A DNA stretch of 64,000 nucleotides from Thermostichus sp047462415 (lineage in GTDB: Bacteria > Cyanobacteriota > Cyanobacteriia > Thermostichales > Thermostichaceae): NCBI RefSeq assembly GCF_047462415.1, contig NZ_JANSJE010000015.1, positions 19,356 through 83,355 of the forward strand, read 5' to 3'. The position numbers were made by a program, and so were the translations under genes. Below, one piece after another: positions 7,351 through 16,089 of the stretch (positions are counted from its first letter, which is position 1; every line of letters starts with the position of its first letter). The notes beneath the pieces are model-generated. The model was given only the letters and a program-made list of their open reading frames with translations, was not told the DNA's origin and searched no databases.

Positions 7351-9243
7351 ATGAGTTTTCCCGCACAGCCCTCAACCCCAAATCCGTTGGCGGATCCGCA
7401 CCGCTTACGCGAACACACTGGCTTTCCCGGCCAGGTTCAATACAGCGACGACTTGAGCAAACTTCTGGATATCCTGCCGGCTCCGATTCGCGAGCGCCTA
7501 GAGCAGCATCCCCACCTGGATCGATTGGTAGAAGTGGTGATGGATTTGGGTCGCCGCCCCGAAGCCCGCTTCCTTGGCTTTGCCGATTACCTCTCAGAAG
7601 AGGTGATCACCCGAGCCGACTTGGATCAAGTGATCAGTCGGGTTGGAGAGTTCAGCGGTGACAACCGGGCGGGCATCGCCTCTACCCTGCATCGCATCAG
7701 TGCCATTCGCAACCGCCAAGGCACGATCATCGGTCTCACCTGTCGGGTGGGTCGCTGCGTTATCGGCGTCATCAGCATGATCCGCGACTTGGTGGAGCAG
7801 GGTCGCTCCATGCTGTTGCTGGGCCGACCGGGGGTGGGTAAAACCACGGCTTTGCGGGAAATTGCCCGCGTGCTGGCGGATGAGCTGGGCAAACGAGTGG
7901 TTATTATCGACACCTCCAATGAGATCGCCGGCGATGGCGACGTGCCCCACCCGGGTATTGGCCGAGCCAGACGGATGCAGGTGGCCAGCCCAGAGCTGCA
8001 GCACAAGGTGATGATCGAGGCTGTGGAAAACCACATGCCCGAGGTGGTGGTCATCGACGAGATCGGCACCGAATTGGAAGCCTTGGCCTCTCGCACCATC
8101 GCCGAACGGGGGGTACAACTGGTGGCCACCGCCCACGGCAACCGCATCGACAACCTGATCAAAAATCCCACCCTCTCGGACTTGGTAGGCGGGATCCAAT
8201 CCGTCACCTTGGGAGATGAGGAGGCACGGCGACGGGGCTCTCAAAAGAGTGTCTTGGAGCGCAAAGCCCCACCCACGTTTGAGATTGCCGTCGAAATGCT
8301 AGAGCGATCCCGCTGGGTCATCCATGAAGATGTGGCCGCCACCGTGGATCGCCTCCTGCGCAACCGCGAGCCCCTGACCCAAACGCGCAGCCTGGACGAA
8401 CACGGCCAGGTGGTGATCGAGCGCCCGGCTCTAGCCGGCCCCCAATGGCCCCCTGCAGGTGCAGCACGGGAGCGAGGTGGATGGCGGCGCTCTGGACGGA
8501 TGGAAGCTCTGCCCAAGGACTCCGTCCCGCTAACGCGATCAGAACCGCTCGAAGGTTGTTCGCGACAGCGAGGAGAGCCAAGCCTGCTCTTGGACAAGCG
8601 GGAGGACGCTGTCCCGCCGACGCCGGCGGGATCCCATCCTGCGGTTCAGGTCGTGGCTGAATCCGGAGCAGCCGAAGAGGAAGAAGATTTGGACTGGGAG
8701 GGATCCGCTCTGGCTCCAGCAGAGCGGCAGTGGGATCCGGATGAGCCGCTGATGATCTACCCCTACGGAGTGAGCCGCTTCCATCTGGAGCAGGTGATCC
8801 AGACTTTGAAACTGCCGGCGGAGGTCACCAAAGACCTGGATGGGGCAGATATTGTCTTGGCTTTGCGATCCCAGGTGCGCAGCCGCTCCAAGATCCAGCA
8901 ACTGGCCCACTCCCGCCAGATCCCGATTCATACTGTTAAGGCCAATACTTTGATCGCCCTGGCCCGCGCCCTGCGCCACATCCTCAACATCGAAAGCGAA
9001 GACGGATCTGATTCCGACCTGGAGCTGTTCATTCGCGCCAGCTCGGGCGACGAAACGGAAGCTCTGGAAGAGGCCCGCCTGGCAGTGGAGCAGATCGTCA
9101 TTCCCAAGTCTCAGCCGGTGGAACTTTTGCCCCGTTCGCCTCTGATCCGCAAGCTCCAACACCAGTTGGTGGAACATTATCACCTGCGGGCCCAAAGCTT
9201 TGGGGAAGAGCCCAACCGCCGCTTGCGCATTTATCCCAACTAG
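7351..9243 (+). CDS. ycf45: Ycf45-type AAA ATPase with C-terminal R3H domain
   Basis: A 630-residue protein. Residues 130-330 are a SpoIIIAA/secretion-type ATPase with Walker A GRPGVGKTT at 158-166 and Walker B VVVIDEIG at 232-239. The last 60 residues match an R3H single-stranded nucleic-acid-binding domain (the RKLQHQLVEHYHL region, then GEEPNRRLRIYP). This architecture is conserved in cyanobacteria and as Ycf45 in some plastids; its function is not established. The linker between the domains (about residues 370-450) is poorly conserved-looking and contains two copies of a GGAC-NNN-GTCCCGC repeat, at 8517 and 8604, which encode DSVPLT and DAVPPT. The extra length may come from repeat insertion. 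Confidence 0.88.
   Translation: MSFPAQPSTPNPLADPHRLREHTGFPGQVQYSDDLSKLLDILPAPIRERLEQHPHLDRLVEVVMDLGRRPEARFLGFADYLSEEVITRADLDQVISRVGEFSGDNRAGIASTLHRISAIRNRQGTIIGLTCRVGRCVIGVISMIRDLVEQGRSMLLLGRPGVGKTTALREIARVLADELGKRVVIIDTSNEIAGDGDVPHPGIGRARRMQVASPELQHKVMIEAVENHMPEVVVIDEIGTELEALASRTIAERGVQLVATAHGNRIDNLIKNPTLSDLVGGIQSVTLGDEEARRRGSQKSVLERKAPPTFEIAVEMLERSRWVIHEDVAATVDRLLRNREPLTQTRSLDEHGQVVIERPALAGPQWPPAGAARERGGWRRSGRMEALPKDSVPLTRSEPLEGCSRQRGEPSLLLDKREDAVPPTPAGSHPAVQVVAESGAAEEEEDLDWEGSALAPAERQWDPDEPLMIYPYGVSRFHLEQVIQTLKLPAEVTKDLDGADIVLALRSQVRSRSKIQQLAHSRQIPIHTVKANTLIALARALRHILNIESEDGSDSDLELFIRASSGDETEALEEARLAVEQIVIPKSQPVELLPRSPLIRKLQHQLVEHYHLRAQSFGEEPNRRLRIYPN
8517..8530 (+). repeat. Palindromic GGAC-TCC-GTCCCGC repeat inside ycf45
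   Basis: A 14-base unit with complementary GGAC/GTCC arms. The extended segment (AAGGACTCCGTCCCGCTAAC, then GCG) also occurs, reverse-complemented, at the rodZ-like start near 33802. Here it is read in frame as KDSVPLTR within a linker between two domains. Confidence 0.7.
8604..8617 (+). repeat. Palindromic GGAC-GCT-GTCCCGC repeat inside ycf45
   Basis: Second copy of the same 14-base unit, 87 bases downstream of the first and in the same reading frame, encoding EDAVPP. The three-base loop differs while the arms and the trailing CGC are kept. Confidence 0.65.
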
Positions 9244-9269
9244 AGCAACTCGACAACTTAGCCGGCTAG

Positions 9270-9421
9270 CCCAAGCGCTCTGCGCCGCTGCCCTCACCCC
9301 CGGCCCCTCTCCCTGAGGAACGACCCAAGCGCTCCGCGCCGCTAGCGCGAACACCCCCGGCCCCTCTCCCTGAGGAACGACCCTCACCCCCGGCCCCTCT
9401 CCCTGAGGGAGAGGGGAGTTA
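9270..9421. repeat. Composite CCCCTCTCCC repeat cluster
   Basis: Three copies of a unit containing CCCCCGGCCCCTCTCCCTGA are separated by a second unit (CCAAGCGCTCCGCGCCGCTA followed by GCGCGAACAC). The last copy closes into a hairpin CCCCTCTCCC-TGA-GGGAGAGGGG. The same two-part arrangement recurs at 17959-18092 and 53003-53126. It lies between the 3' end of ycf45 and the start of chrA, so the hairpin may help stop transcription. Confidence 0.8.
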
Positions 9422-9477
9422 GGGATCGACGTAACCAACCATTGGATGCCAGGATAAGCGGGTGCCAAGCCTTGGCG

Positions 9478-10740
9478 ATGTCTCCTCAGTCCTCTCCCGG
9501 CCAGTCTCCTGGGGTGGCAAGTGGTCTGCCCGATCCCTTGCCCCCTCTTTCGACGCGACTAAAGGAAATTGCTGCGGTGTTCTTGCGGCTGGGATCCCTG
9601 GGGTTTGGCGGCCCACAAGCTCACATTGCCATGCAACACGATGAGGCGGTGATCCGGCGGGGCTGGATGAGCCAGGAGCAATTTGCCGAAGGGGTGGGCC
9701 TGTGTGAACTGTTGCCGGGGCCGGCTTCTACCCAGATGGGGATCTATGTTGGCTATGTGCGGGCAGGCTGGTTGGGGGCGGTGCTGGCGGGCTTTTGCTT
9801 CATCGCGCCGGCTTTTGTGATCGAGGTGATTTTTTCTTGGCTTTATTTTCGCTTTCAGGGGGTGCCACAGCTAGAGGGGCTATTTTTTGGGGTGGCCCCG
9901 GTGGTAATCGCCATTGTCTTGGCCTTTTGCTGGAAGCTGGGCCGCAAGGCGGTGCAAGACTGGAGCCGGGGGCTGATCGCGGTGGCGGCTTTTGCTCTGC
10001 TGCTAAGAGGGGTGAACATCCTGGTGTTGTTTGGGCTGGCGGCGCTGGTGGGGTTGGTGCTCTACGGGCCAAGGAGCCCTTTGCCAGGGATCCCAGCTCT
10101 GCTGCCGGGGCCGGTGTTGATGTTGGCCCAGACGGTGGGGGCCGCGGTTCCGCCAGAAACCCTAGCCGTGAGCAGCTTTTGGGGGCTGGAGCGCATTGGC
10201 ACTTACTTCTGGCCTTTGACGCTGTTTTTTTTCAAGGTGGGCAGTGCCATCTTCGGGGGAGGGTTGGTGATCATTCCCTTCATCGCCGACGAAGTGGTGG
10301 ATCAGTTGGGCTGGTTGACGCCAGCGGAGTTTTTGGATGGGGTGGCCATTGGGCAGTTTACCCCCGGCCCGGTGGTGCTGACGGCAGCTTTCATCGGCTA
10401 CAAGGTGGCGGGGGTGTTGGGGGCGCTGACGGCGACGGTGGCGATCTTTGCCCCTTCTTTTGCCTTTATTTTGCTGGCAGCACCGCTGTTGCTGCGCATA
10501 CGGCGCAACGCTTGGGTGAAGGGATTCCTGCAAGCCATCACCCCAACCGCGCTGGGGGCGGTTGCCGCAGCCACAGTGCCTCTGGCCCAAAAGGCGCTGC
10601 TACAAGAAACAACAGCAGCCTCGTTGATGGCCTTGGGGATCGGTGGGGCGGCCTTGATCGCCCTGCTGCGCTTCCGGCAGCCCACGTGGCTGTTGGTGAT
10701 GGCTGGAGCGGGGTTGGGCTTGCTGGCCCGCAGCCTGTAG
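9478..10740 (+). CDS. chrA: Chromate/anion transporter, ChrA (CHR) family
   Basis: A predicted polytopic membrane protein of 420 residues. It has the two-fold internal repeat of long CHR proteins: the first half opens with FLRLGSLGFGGPQAHIAM and contains LPGPASTQMGIYVGY, and the second half repeats this as FKVGSAIFGGGLVIIPF and FTPGPVVLTAAFIGY. Family members export chromate or transport sulfate-like anions; the natural substrate in cyanobacteria is uncertain. ATG 9478 is chosen over an in-frame TTG at 9442. It converges on lgt. A 328-codon frame overlapping it in another phase is a shadow. Confidence 0.9.
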   Translation: MSPQSSPGQSPGVASGLPDPLPPLSTRLKEIAAVFLRLGSLGFGGPQAHIAMQHDEAVIRRGWMSQEQFAEGVGLCELLPGPASTQMGIYVGYVRAGWLGAVLAGFCFIAPAFVIEVIFSWLYFRFQGVPQLEGLFFGVAPVVIAIVLAFCWKLGRKAVQDWSRGLIAVAAFALLLRGVNILVLFGLAALVGLVLYGPRSPLPGIPALLPGPVLMLAQTVGAAVPPETLAVSSFWGLERIGTYFWPLTLFFFKVGSAIFGGGLVIIPFIADEVVDQLGWLTPAEFLDGVAIGQFTPGPVVLTAAFIGYKVAGVLGALTATVAIFAPSFAFILLAAPLLLRIRRNAWVKGFLQAITPTALGAVAAATVPLAQKALLQETTAASLMALGIGGAALIALLRFRQPTWLLVMAGAGLGLLARSL

Positions 10741-10817
10741 GTGCTTTTGCTTTGGATTCCTGGATCCCCTCTCTATTATGAAGAGAGCCTAACTCGCGCT
10801 TGCTGGGATTGACAGCG

Positions 10818-11957
10818 CTAACTTGCCTGGGGAAGCCCTTCTCCAGCGGGATCCCGGCCTTCCAGACGGCAGAACAGTTGCCGTATCAACAGCTCCCGTT
10901 GGCCCAGCGAGAGATGGGGGGCAAGGGTGCTTGGAAAGTGGGGCATGGCCAGAGTAACGCGATCCAGCAAGTCGGCGCGGCGGTGCTTTTGCTGGATGGC
11001 CCAAGCCCGCTGCACAAGATCTGCGGCTGTTCCCAGCTCCAGCCCTGCTCGTTCGGCCAGCCAAGCGGCCAATTGCTCCAAATCGGGGTCGAAGCGCAGC
11101 CGGTACATGTAGATCAGCATGCCAATCCCAAGCACTAGGCCTACAGCGCTGGCCACATAGGCAGCCTTGATGGAGGTTCCCGGCAGATAGGCCACCGCCG
11201 AGACGCGCAAGATTTCATAGGGGATGCGAATTAAGCTGTAGCCGACGACATAGGTCCAAACCCAGGTGCCATCTTTGAGTTTGGGAAAGCGCCAGAACAT
11301 CCCCATCAAGAGGGCAAACAGAACCAGGTTGAGGACGCTTTCGTAGAAAAAGATGGGGTGAAAAAACTCAAACTGGCTGTATTGCGGCTCGCGGGCTTGG
11401 GGCGGGATGTACACCCGCAAGGGCCATCTGCTGTCGGGGAGAATGGGGGCCCCGTAGGCCTCGGAGTTAAAAAAATTGCCCCAGCGCCCGATGGCTTGGC
11501 CCAAAATTAACCCTGGCGTGAGCACATCGGCGTACTTCCAGCCGTTGATCCCGGTGGCGCGGCAATAGAGGTAAAGAGCAAGCGCGCCGGCCAGCACGCC
11601 ACCGTGAATGATGATGCCTCCCCGCCAGATGGCGAAGGCCGAGAGGGGATCGTCCCTGAACTCCGACCAGTGGGTGAGGACGTAGTAGAGGCGGGCGCCC
11701 AGAAACCCGGACACCACCAGCCACAGGGCTAGGATCTCGACCCGTTCGCTGGCCTTGCCGGGCTCTTTCTCCAAATGGCGAGCCTCTGCCAGGGCTTTGG
11801 TCAGGAGCAGGCCGACCAACACGGCAATAGCCATCAGCAGGCCGTACCAGCGCAGCCCCAGCCCACCTACCAGAGGGGTTTCGGGGGGAAAACGGAAGAC
11901 AAACTCTCCCGGTGAGCTGAAGGTAAGGCCCAGCAGACCTGCACTCCATGGATTCAT
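10818..11957 (-). CDS. lgt: Prolipoprotein diacylglyceryl transferase with C-terminal extension
   Basis: Lgt transfers diacylglycerol from phosphatidylglycerol to the lipobox cysteine of prelipoproteins, the first step of lipoprotein maturation in the inner membrane. The Lgt signature GRWGNFFNSEAYG is present, as are the HGGVLAG motif and seven hydrophobic segments. I use ATG 11957 (MNPWSAG); an 11-codon extension upstream exists. The protein is longer than typical Lgt: after the last membrane segment (about residue 275) it carries about 100 extra hydrophilic residues of unknown role. It converges on chrA. Confidence 0.93.
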   Translation of the reverse strand: MNPWSAGLLGLTFSSPGEFVFRFPPETPLVGGLGLRWYGLLMAIAVLVGLLLTKALAEARHLEKEPGKASERVEILALWLVVSGFLGARLYYVLTHWSEFRDDPLSAFAIWRGGIIIHGGVLAGALALYLYCRATGINGWKYADVLTPGLILGQAIGRWGNFFNSEAYGAPILPDSRWPLRVYIPPQAREPQYSQFEFFHPIFFYESVLNLVLFALLMGMFWRFPKLKDGTWVWTYVVGYSLIRIPYEILRVSAVAYLPGTSIKAAYVASAVGLVLGIGMLIYMYRLRFDPDLEQLAAWLAERAGLELGTAADLVQRAWAIQQKHRRADLLDRVTLAMPHFPSTLAPHLSLGQRELLIRQLFCRLEGRDPAGEGLPQAS

Positions 11958-12185
11958 CGACAACACCCTCTGCACCCCAAAATCCCCCAATTCAGTTCCA
12001 GCAGTCGGCTTCCATCAACCTCACCTGCCAGCAGGACGAAATCCTCTCCGGGTTCTTTGCTCCAGTTTTGAGCAGCCGTTCCCGCACCTCGATAGGGATC
12101 CATTCTTCCCGATCTTGCCACAGCAGCGATCCCCCTCAGGCTGCCCAGGCCATTCTTCTGGGGGATGTCGGCCTCAGTCGCGCTT

Positions 12186-12878
12186 CTAGTCCCGCAACAC
12201 GTAGCCTACCCCGCGCACCGTCTGGATGAGGCGCTTCTCTCCTGGGCCTTCGATCTTGAGACGCAAGTAGCGGATATAGACCTCGATGATGTTGGAATCG
12301 CCCGTAAAGTCATAGCCCCACACATGCTCCAAAATCTGTTGGCGGCTGAGCACCTGGCGGGGGTGTTCCATCAAGTAGCGCAGCAGGTCGTATTCCTTGG
12401 CCGTCAGCTCCACCTGCCGCCCTCCCCGGCTCGCCTGCCGCGTCACTGGATCCAGCGTCAAATCCATAAACACCAACCGACCGTCACGGGATCCCTTGGG
12501 GTGCTGCAAATAGATCCGTATCCGCGCCAGCAACTCCTGAAGGCTAAAGGGTTTCACTACGTAATCATCCGCGCCGGCATCCAGCCCTGCCACCCGATCT
12601 GCCACCTCATCACCGGCGGTCATCAGTACCACGGGCACGCGGCTGCCCATCAAGCGCAGTTGCCGACAAACTTCCAACCCCGAGATCCCGGGCAACAGCC
12701 AGTCCAGCAGCACCAAGTCGGGGTTCTGGTCGCGGGCTGCTGCCAACCCTGCCGTGCCATCGCCGACCACACTGACCCGATACCCCTCATAGGTCAGCTC
12801 AGTTTCCAGGAAACGGGCCAGTTTGGCCTCATCTTCGATCACCAGAATGTGGGCTGAGGAGGATTCCGGTTCCGGCAT
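12186..12878 (-). CDS. OmpR/PhoB-family response regulator
   Basis: A 230-residue transcription factor. The receiver domain has the acidic pair in VIEDE, the phospho-acceptor Asp59 (VLLDWLLPG) and Lys109 (VVKPF). The C-terminal winged helix ends with VYIRYLRLKIEGPGEKRLIQ and TVRGVGYVLRD. The receiver resembles the cyanobacterial NrrA/Rre37 group (nitrogen and carbon metabolism), but I cannot separate that from related regulators by eye, so no symbol is given. No sensor kinase lies next to it. Confidence 0.9.
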   Translation of the reverse strand: MPEPESSSAHILVIEDEAKLARFLETELTYEGYRVSVVGDGTAGLAAARDQNPDLVLLDWLLPGISGLEVCRQLRLMGSRVPVVLMTAGDEVADRVAGLDAGADDYVVKPFSLQELLARIRIYLQHPKGSRDGRLVFMDLTLDPVTRQASRGGRQVELTAKEYDLLRYLMEHPRQVLSRQQILEHVWGYDFTGDSNIIEVYIRYLRLKIEGPGEKRLIQTVRGVGYVLRD

Positions 12879-13061
12879 ATTCTCTCCTCAAAAGAAGAGG
12901 TGGGAAACTTGCTCACTGCCCACCAGCATACCCTAGCCGTAGGGATTGATAGTCGGGACCACCGAAAGCCTGCGCCAGTCTTGGGGAATCGCCTGGGGTT
13001 GATCCCAGAGAGGGCTTTGAGTTATCCAAAGGGCATCCCTGCACCTTATGGACTGTGGGCC

Positions 13062-13444
13062 ATGTCGTCTCTACCCCCAATCGCATGGGAAAAACTGCCA
13101 GGCGCGAGGCTTTGGAACTGGCTCAGCTCATTCCCCCCAACCTTTGATCGCCTCCAACTTTGGCCTGGGCAGCAAGGTGGTGGTGAAAGCCCCCAAGTGG
13201 CTGTACGTGCCCAGGGTGAGATCCCGGAGATTGGCTTGTTCCTGGAGATGTGGCGCGGACAAACAGCCGAGACCCAAGCCAACTGGTTGCAGCGGTGGAC
13301 TGCCGACGGGAATTTGCTCCTATGGGGAATTGAACAAGTAGAGCAGGAGCGGCAGCAGCAGCCCTTGCCCAAGCCCGTCGGGAACAACAGCGCCTAGCCG
13401 CAAAATTGCGGGAGTTGGGCGTCGATCCTGAGGCAATCGACTAG
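13062..13444 (+). pseudogene. Frameshifted C-terminal fragment of an Uma2-like protein
   Basis: Reading from ATG 13062, the frame gives MSSLPPIAWEKLPGARLW, then EIGLFLEMWRGQTAETQANW and LQRWTADGNLLLWGIEQVEQ, which resembles the tail of Uma2/DUF820-type proteins. It then stops at 13395-13397 after a CAG-repeat tract. Shifting by one base at the tract (about 13345-13360) continues into ALAQARREQQRLAAKLRELG and VDPEAID, a typical Uma2 coiled-coil terminus, with a stop at 13442-13444. The nuclease-like core of Uma2 is missing upstream. I read this as a decayed remnant. It could instead be a short unrelated gene or a sequencing error at the repeat tract. Confidence 0.55.
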
Positions 13445-14622
13445 TAGGTGCGCCCGCGCCAAGAGCGGGGGCGACTGAGGGCCGACAAGATCACCCGCAG
13501 GACAGCCAAGGGATCCGCCAGCGGCGAAGACCAGAACGTCCAGGGGGGATCCTGGTAGGAGCCGCGAATGCCCGCCAGCACGCCCAAGCGCAGGGCGAGT
13601 AGGCCTAGGTTTAGCCCCAACAGAACCTGCTCTGTTAGGGAAAAGGGCAACCCCATCCCGGCCTTGATCCCCAGCCCCCCAACCGCCAAGACTGGGATCC
13701 CTTGGGTGAGCGCCAGCAGGGCGATATCCCCCCACAGCTGAGCTCTGGGAGTGGCGTCTTTCAAATCCAGGGATCGGCCCCACTCCCGCCAAGTTTCGCC
13801 AAAAGAAGTGTACATGCGCACCTTGAGCAGGTGCCGACCATCGCAGAAAGCTACCTTAAAGCCGGCTGCCGCGATCTGCCGCACCAGGGTGACGTCGTCG
13901 CAAAAGGAAGCCCGCGCCAGCGTGTAGCCGTTCATGGCTGCCAGCACCGAGCGGCGCACCAACATGCACTGCCCATTGGCCATCGTCCGCTCCGGCAGAG
14001 CAGCCGTGTCCCCTGCCGCCCCATAGCGGTAGATCAGGGTTGTCAAAAGAGCCGGCTGCAGCCAAGCTTCTCCCCAGTGCTCCAAGATAAACTGCGGCGC
14101 CAGGGTGATGAGATCCAGCTGGTTGGCCTGGGCAGTTTCCAGCAAGCGCTCTACCAGGCCCGGCTGGGGGCGGGTATCGGCATCAATACCCAGGATCCAC
14201 TCAGAGGCGGGATCCGACTGGAGAAATCCGTAGTGCAACGCCCAGGGACGACCTACCCAGCCACTGGGCAGGGGATCGTCGGTCAAGAGGCGAAAGCGGG
14301 GATCCCGCTCGGCCATCTGCAGCACTTTCTCGCGGGTGCCATCCTGGGAGTGGCTATCCACCACCAGCACCTCGCGCACAACCGCTCCCTGGCGGTGCAG
14401 CCCTTCCAGGCAGGGATCCAGGCGCTTGGCTTCGTTGAGGGTGGGCAGTAGGACGCTGACCAGGCCCGGCGGGAAGGGGATCCCCGCTTGGCCAGGGGGC
14501 AGAGGGGAAGGGCGCCGCAAAGACGGCAGCAGCCGCGCCAGCAACACCGCCACCATTGGCAGCTGCAGGGCCAGCAAAATCAGGGCAGCCGCATCCCCCA
14601 TCGGGATCCCGTGCGTATCCAT
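13441..14622 (-). CDS. Family 2 glycosyltransferase, CruG-like
   Basis: A 393-residue membrane-anchored GT2 enzyme. An N-terminal membrane segment precedes the GT-A core: SVLLPTLNEAKRLDPCLEGL, VLVVDSHSQDGTRE and the metal-binding DAD at residues 147-149 in LGIDADTRP, then two or three C-terminal hydrophobic segments. The CDDVTLVRQIAAAGF and SFGETWREWGRSLDLKD segments are found in carotenoid-type glycosyltransferases, and CruG (2'-O-glycosylation of myxol-type carotenoids) is my best guess. No other carotenoid gene lies nearby. It ends overlapping the Uma2-like remnant. Confidence 0.75.
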   Translation of the reverse strand: MDTHGIPMGDAAALILLALQLPMVAVLLARLLPSLRRPSPLPPGQAGIPFPPGLVSVLLPTLNEAKRLDPCLEGLHRQGAVVREVLVVDSHSQDGTREKVLQMAERDPRFRLLTDDPLPSGWVGRPWALHYGFLQSDPASEWILGIDADTRPQPGLVERLLETAQANQLDLITLAPQFILEHWGEAWLQPALLTTLIYRYGAAGDTAALPERTMANGQCMLVRRSVLAAMNGYTLARASFCDDVTLVRQIAAAGFKVAFCDGRHLLKVRMYTSFGETWREWGRSLDLKDATPRAQLWGDIALLALTQGIPVLAVGGLGIKAGMGLPFSLTEQVLLGLNLGLLALRLGVLAGIRGSYQDPPWTFWSSPLADPLAVLRVILSALSRPRSWRGRTY

Positions 14623-14736
14623 TGGAGCTACCTTCCCACCTCAAACAAATCAAACAAAAGTTGCCCGGCGGAACCCAACCCGGCGACTTTGGTTCAGAAT
14701 CAATGTGGCTCCCGACCTTGACTTTCTCAGCCCTTT

Positions 14737-15081
14737 GTGGATGTTTCCACCCAGCTCGGCCTCAAGGGATCCCTTGTCACCCTGGTCAAGCTTCCGGCAG
14801 GAAAGCTGGATCCCGCTTTGGTGCGGAAAGAGCTGGGCCAAATTCTTGCCGAGAAACCCAAACACCTCTTACTGGATCTAAGCCAGGTTACGCTGATCAA
14901 CAGCAGGGGGGTGTCGGCTTTGGTGTAGGCAAGACGCCTCTGTTCTGCCGCTGGCTGTCATCTCAAGCTCTGCGGCTTAGGAGAACAAGCCAAGCTGGTT
15001 CTCAAGGTTACCCATCTGGATTCTCTTTTTGAGATCCATCCGTCAGTGGAAGCCGCCCTCAAGGATGTCTCCGAGTCCTGA
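14737..15081 (+). pseudogene. STAS-domain (anti-sigma factor antagonist) gene with an internal TAG
   Basis: A GTG start at 14737 opens a 63-codon frame (LVTLVKLPAGKLD, HLLLDLSQVTLINSRGVSAL) that is the first half of an STAS domain, then a TAG stop at 14926-14928. Beyond the stop the same frame stays open for 50 more codons to TGA at 15079-15081. That stretch reads CHLKLCGLGEQAKLVLKVTH then LDSLFEIHPSVEAALKDV, exactly the second half of an STAS fold. The gene is therefore broken by one nonsense codon, or is read through. The position usually phosphorylated in this family (second Ser of DSSG) is Arg57 here (NSRG), so even the intact form would be atypical. Confidence 0.75.
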
Positions 15082-15129
15082 AGGGGAGAGCTTGTTACAA
15101 GTTTTACCGCATCCTCAAATCAAAACCCC

Positions 15130-15951
15130 CTAGGGGCTAGTCTCCTGGTTCTCAACAGCCTGGGGCTGGTTTCTTTGGGCGTAGAGCTGCGCCTGTTGCC
15201 GGATTTCCTCCCGCACCTTGGGCGGGGCCAGGCGGGCCGCTTGCTCAAACAGATCAGGGGCTTGTGCCCGTAGGTCGGCATCGGCAGCAGAGCTGAGGGC
15301 TATTGCCTTGCCCAATACCGGGGCAAAATCGCTGGGATCCGCTGCAATCATCTCATCATAAAGGGCCACCGCTTTTCCCGTCTGGTTGTTGCGGGCGTAG
15401 ATAAAAGCTAAGCGCAGGCGGACATCGTTATCTTCCGGTACTTCCTTCAGATAGTTCTCCAGCAGGTCAATGGCTTCAGAAGTGCGGCCCAGAACTAGTT
15501 GAACATCGGCCAGCTCCTGCAGAACTTGGCCATCTTTGGGATCCTTTTTGTAGAGAGCTTGAAGCTGCTCCAGCGCTCCTTCCAGATCTCCTGTCTCCCG
15601 CTGAATTTGAGCCAAAAAAGCTCGCAGTTGCCGATTTTCCGGCTCCAGTTCTACCAGCTTCTTCAGCGGCTCAATGGCCCCTTGCGGCTCGTTGAGCTGC
15701 AGTTGCGTGTCAATTAACCCCCGCAGGGCAATGGGGTTATCCGGCTCCCGTTCCAGCACGGCCCGGTAGCCGTCCGCCTGGGCCCGCAGTTGCTCGGTAA
15801 CCAAATTGGCGGTGTCTGCCGAGTCAGAAGGCCCCAGTGCCTGCAGTATCGGGCCAAAGGAGAAGCCCAGGAACATGACTGCGCCAAACACCAGCATCAG
15901 GGCTTCCAGGAATTTGCGGAGGGGCGATTTGTCAGGTTTGGACTGAGGCAT
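15130..15951 (-). CDS. TPR-repeat protein with one N-terminal membrane anchor
   Basis: A predicted 273-residue protein. After a short basic leader (MPQSKPDKSPLRKFLEAL) comes one hydrophobic segment (LMLVFGAVMFLGFSF). Then follow about five tetratricopeptide repeats, such as DNPIALRGLIDTQLQLNEPQ and DGQVLQELADVQLVLGRTSE, with the regular A-x-x-x-G/A-x pattern. TPR arrays bind proteins, so this is probably a membrane-tethered assembly factor; the partner is unknown. ATG 15951 is preferred over the 18-codon upstream extension. It is on the same strand as sir but separated from it by about 90 bases upstream of the sir stop. Confidence 0.8.
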   Translation of the reverse strand: MPQSKPDKSPLRKFLEALMLVFGAVMFLGFSFGPILQALGPSDSADTANLVTEQLRAQADGYRAVLEREPDNPIALRGLIDTQLQLNEPQGAIEPLKKLVELEPENRQLRAFLAQIQRETGDLEGALEQLQALYKKDPKDGQVLQELADVQLVLGRTSEAIDLLENYLKEVPEDNDVRLRLAFIYARNNQTGKAVALYDEMIAADPSDFAPVLGKAIALSSAADADLRAQAPDLFEQAARLAPPKVREEIRQQAQLYAQRNQPQAVENQETSP

Positions 15952-16089
15952 GAAGGGGCTCGCACCAATCTCTCTGTACTCTATCATCGGCCCCCTTGAA
16001 AACACAGCAGCCTACTGGCCAGGCCAGCGGCACAAAATTTGCCCTAACAAAGGGGTGGTGCTAGAACCTCGCCGGCAGCCCCCTTATCT

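Noticed and set aside
9270..9421. Short tandem repeats considered as a CRISPR array
   Set aside because: Units are unevenly spaced, have no unique spacers of constant length and recur elsewhere as single hairpins; no cas genes are present.
9795..10781. A 328-codon frame overlapping the chromate transporter gene
   Set aside because: Out-of-phase shadow of chrA; low-complexity, no domain.
11948..12229. A 93-codon plus-strand frame between lgt and the response regulator
   Set aside because: Serine/proline-rich with no family, and it overlaps coding sequence of both flanking genes on the other strand.
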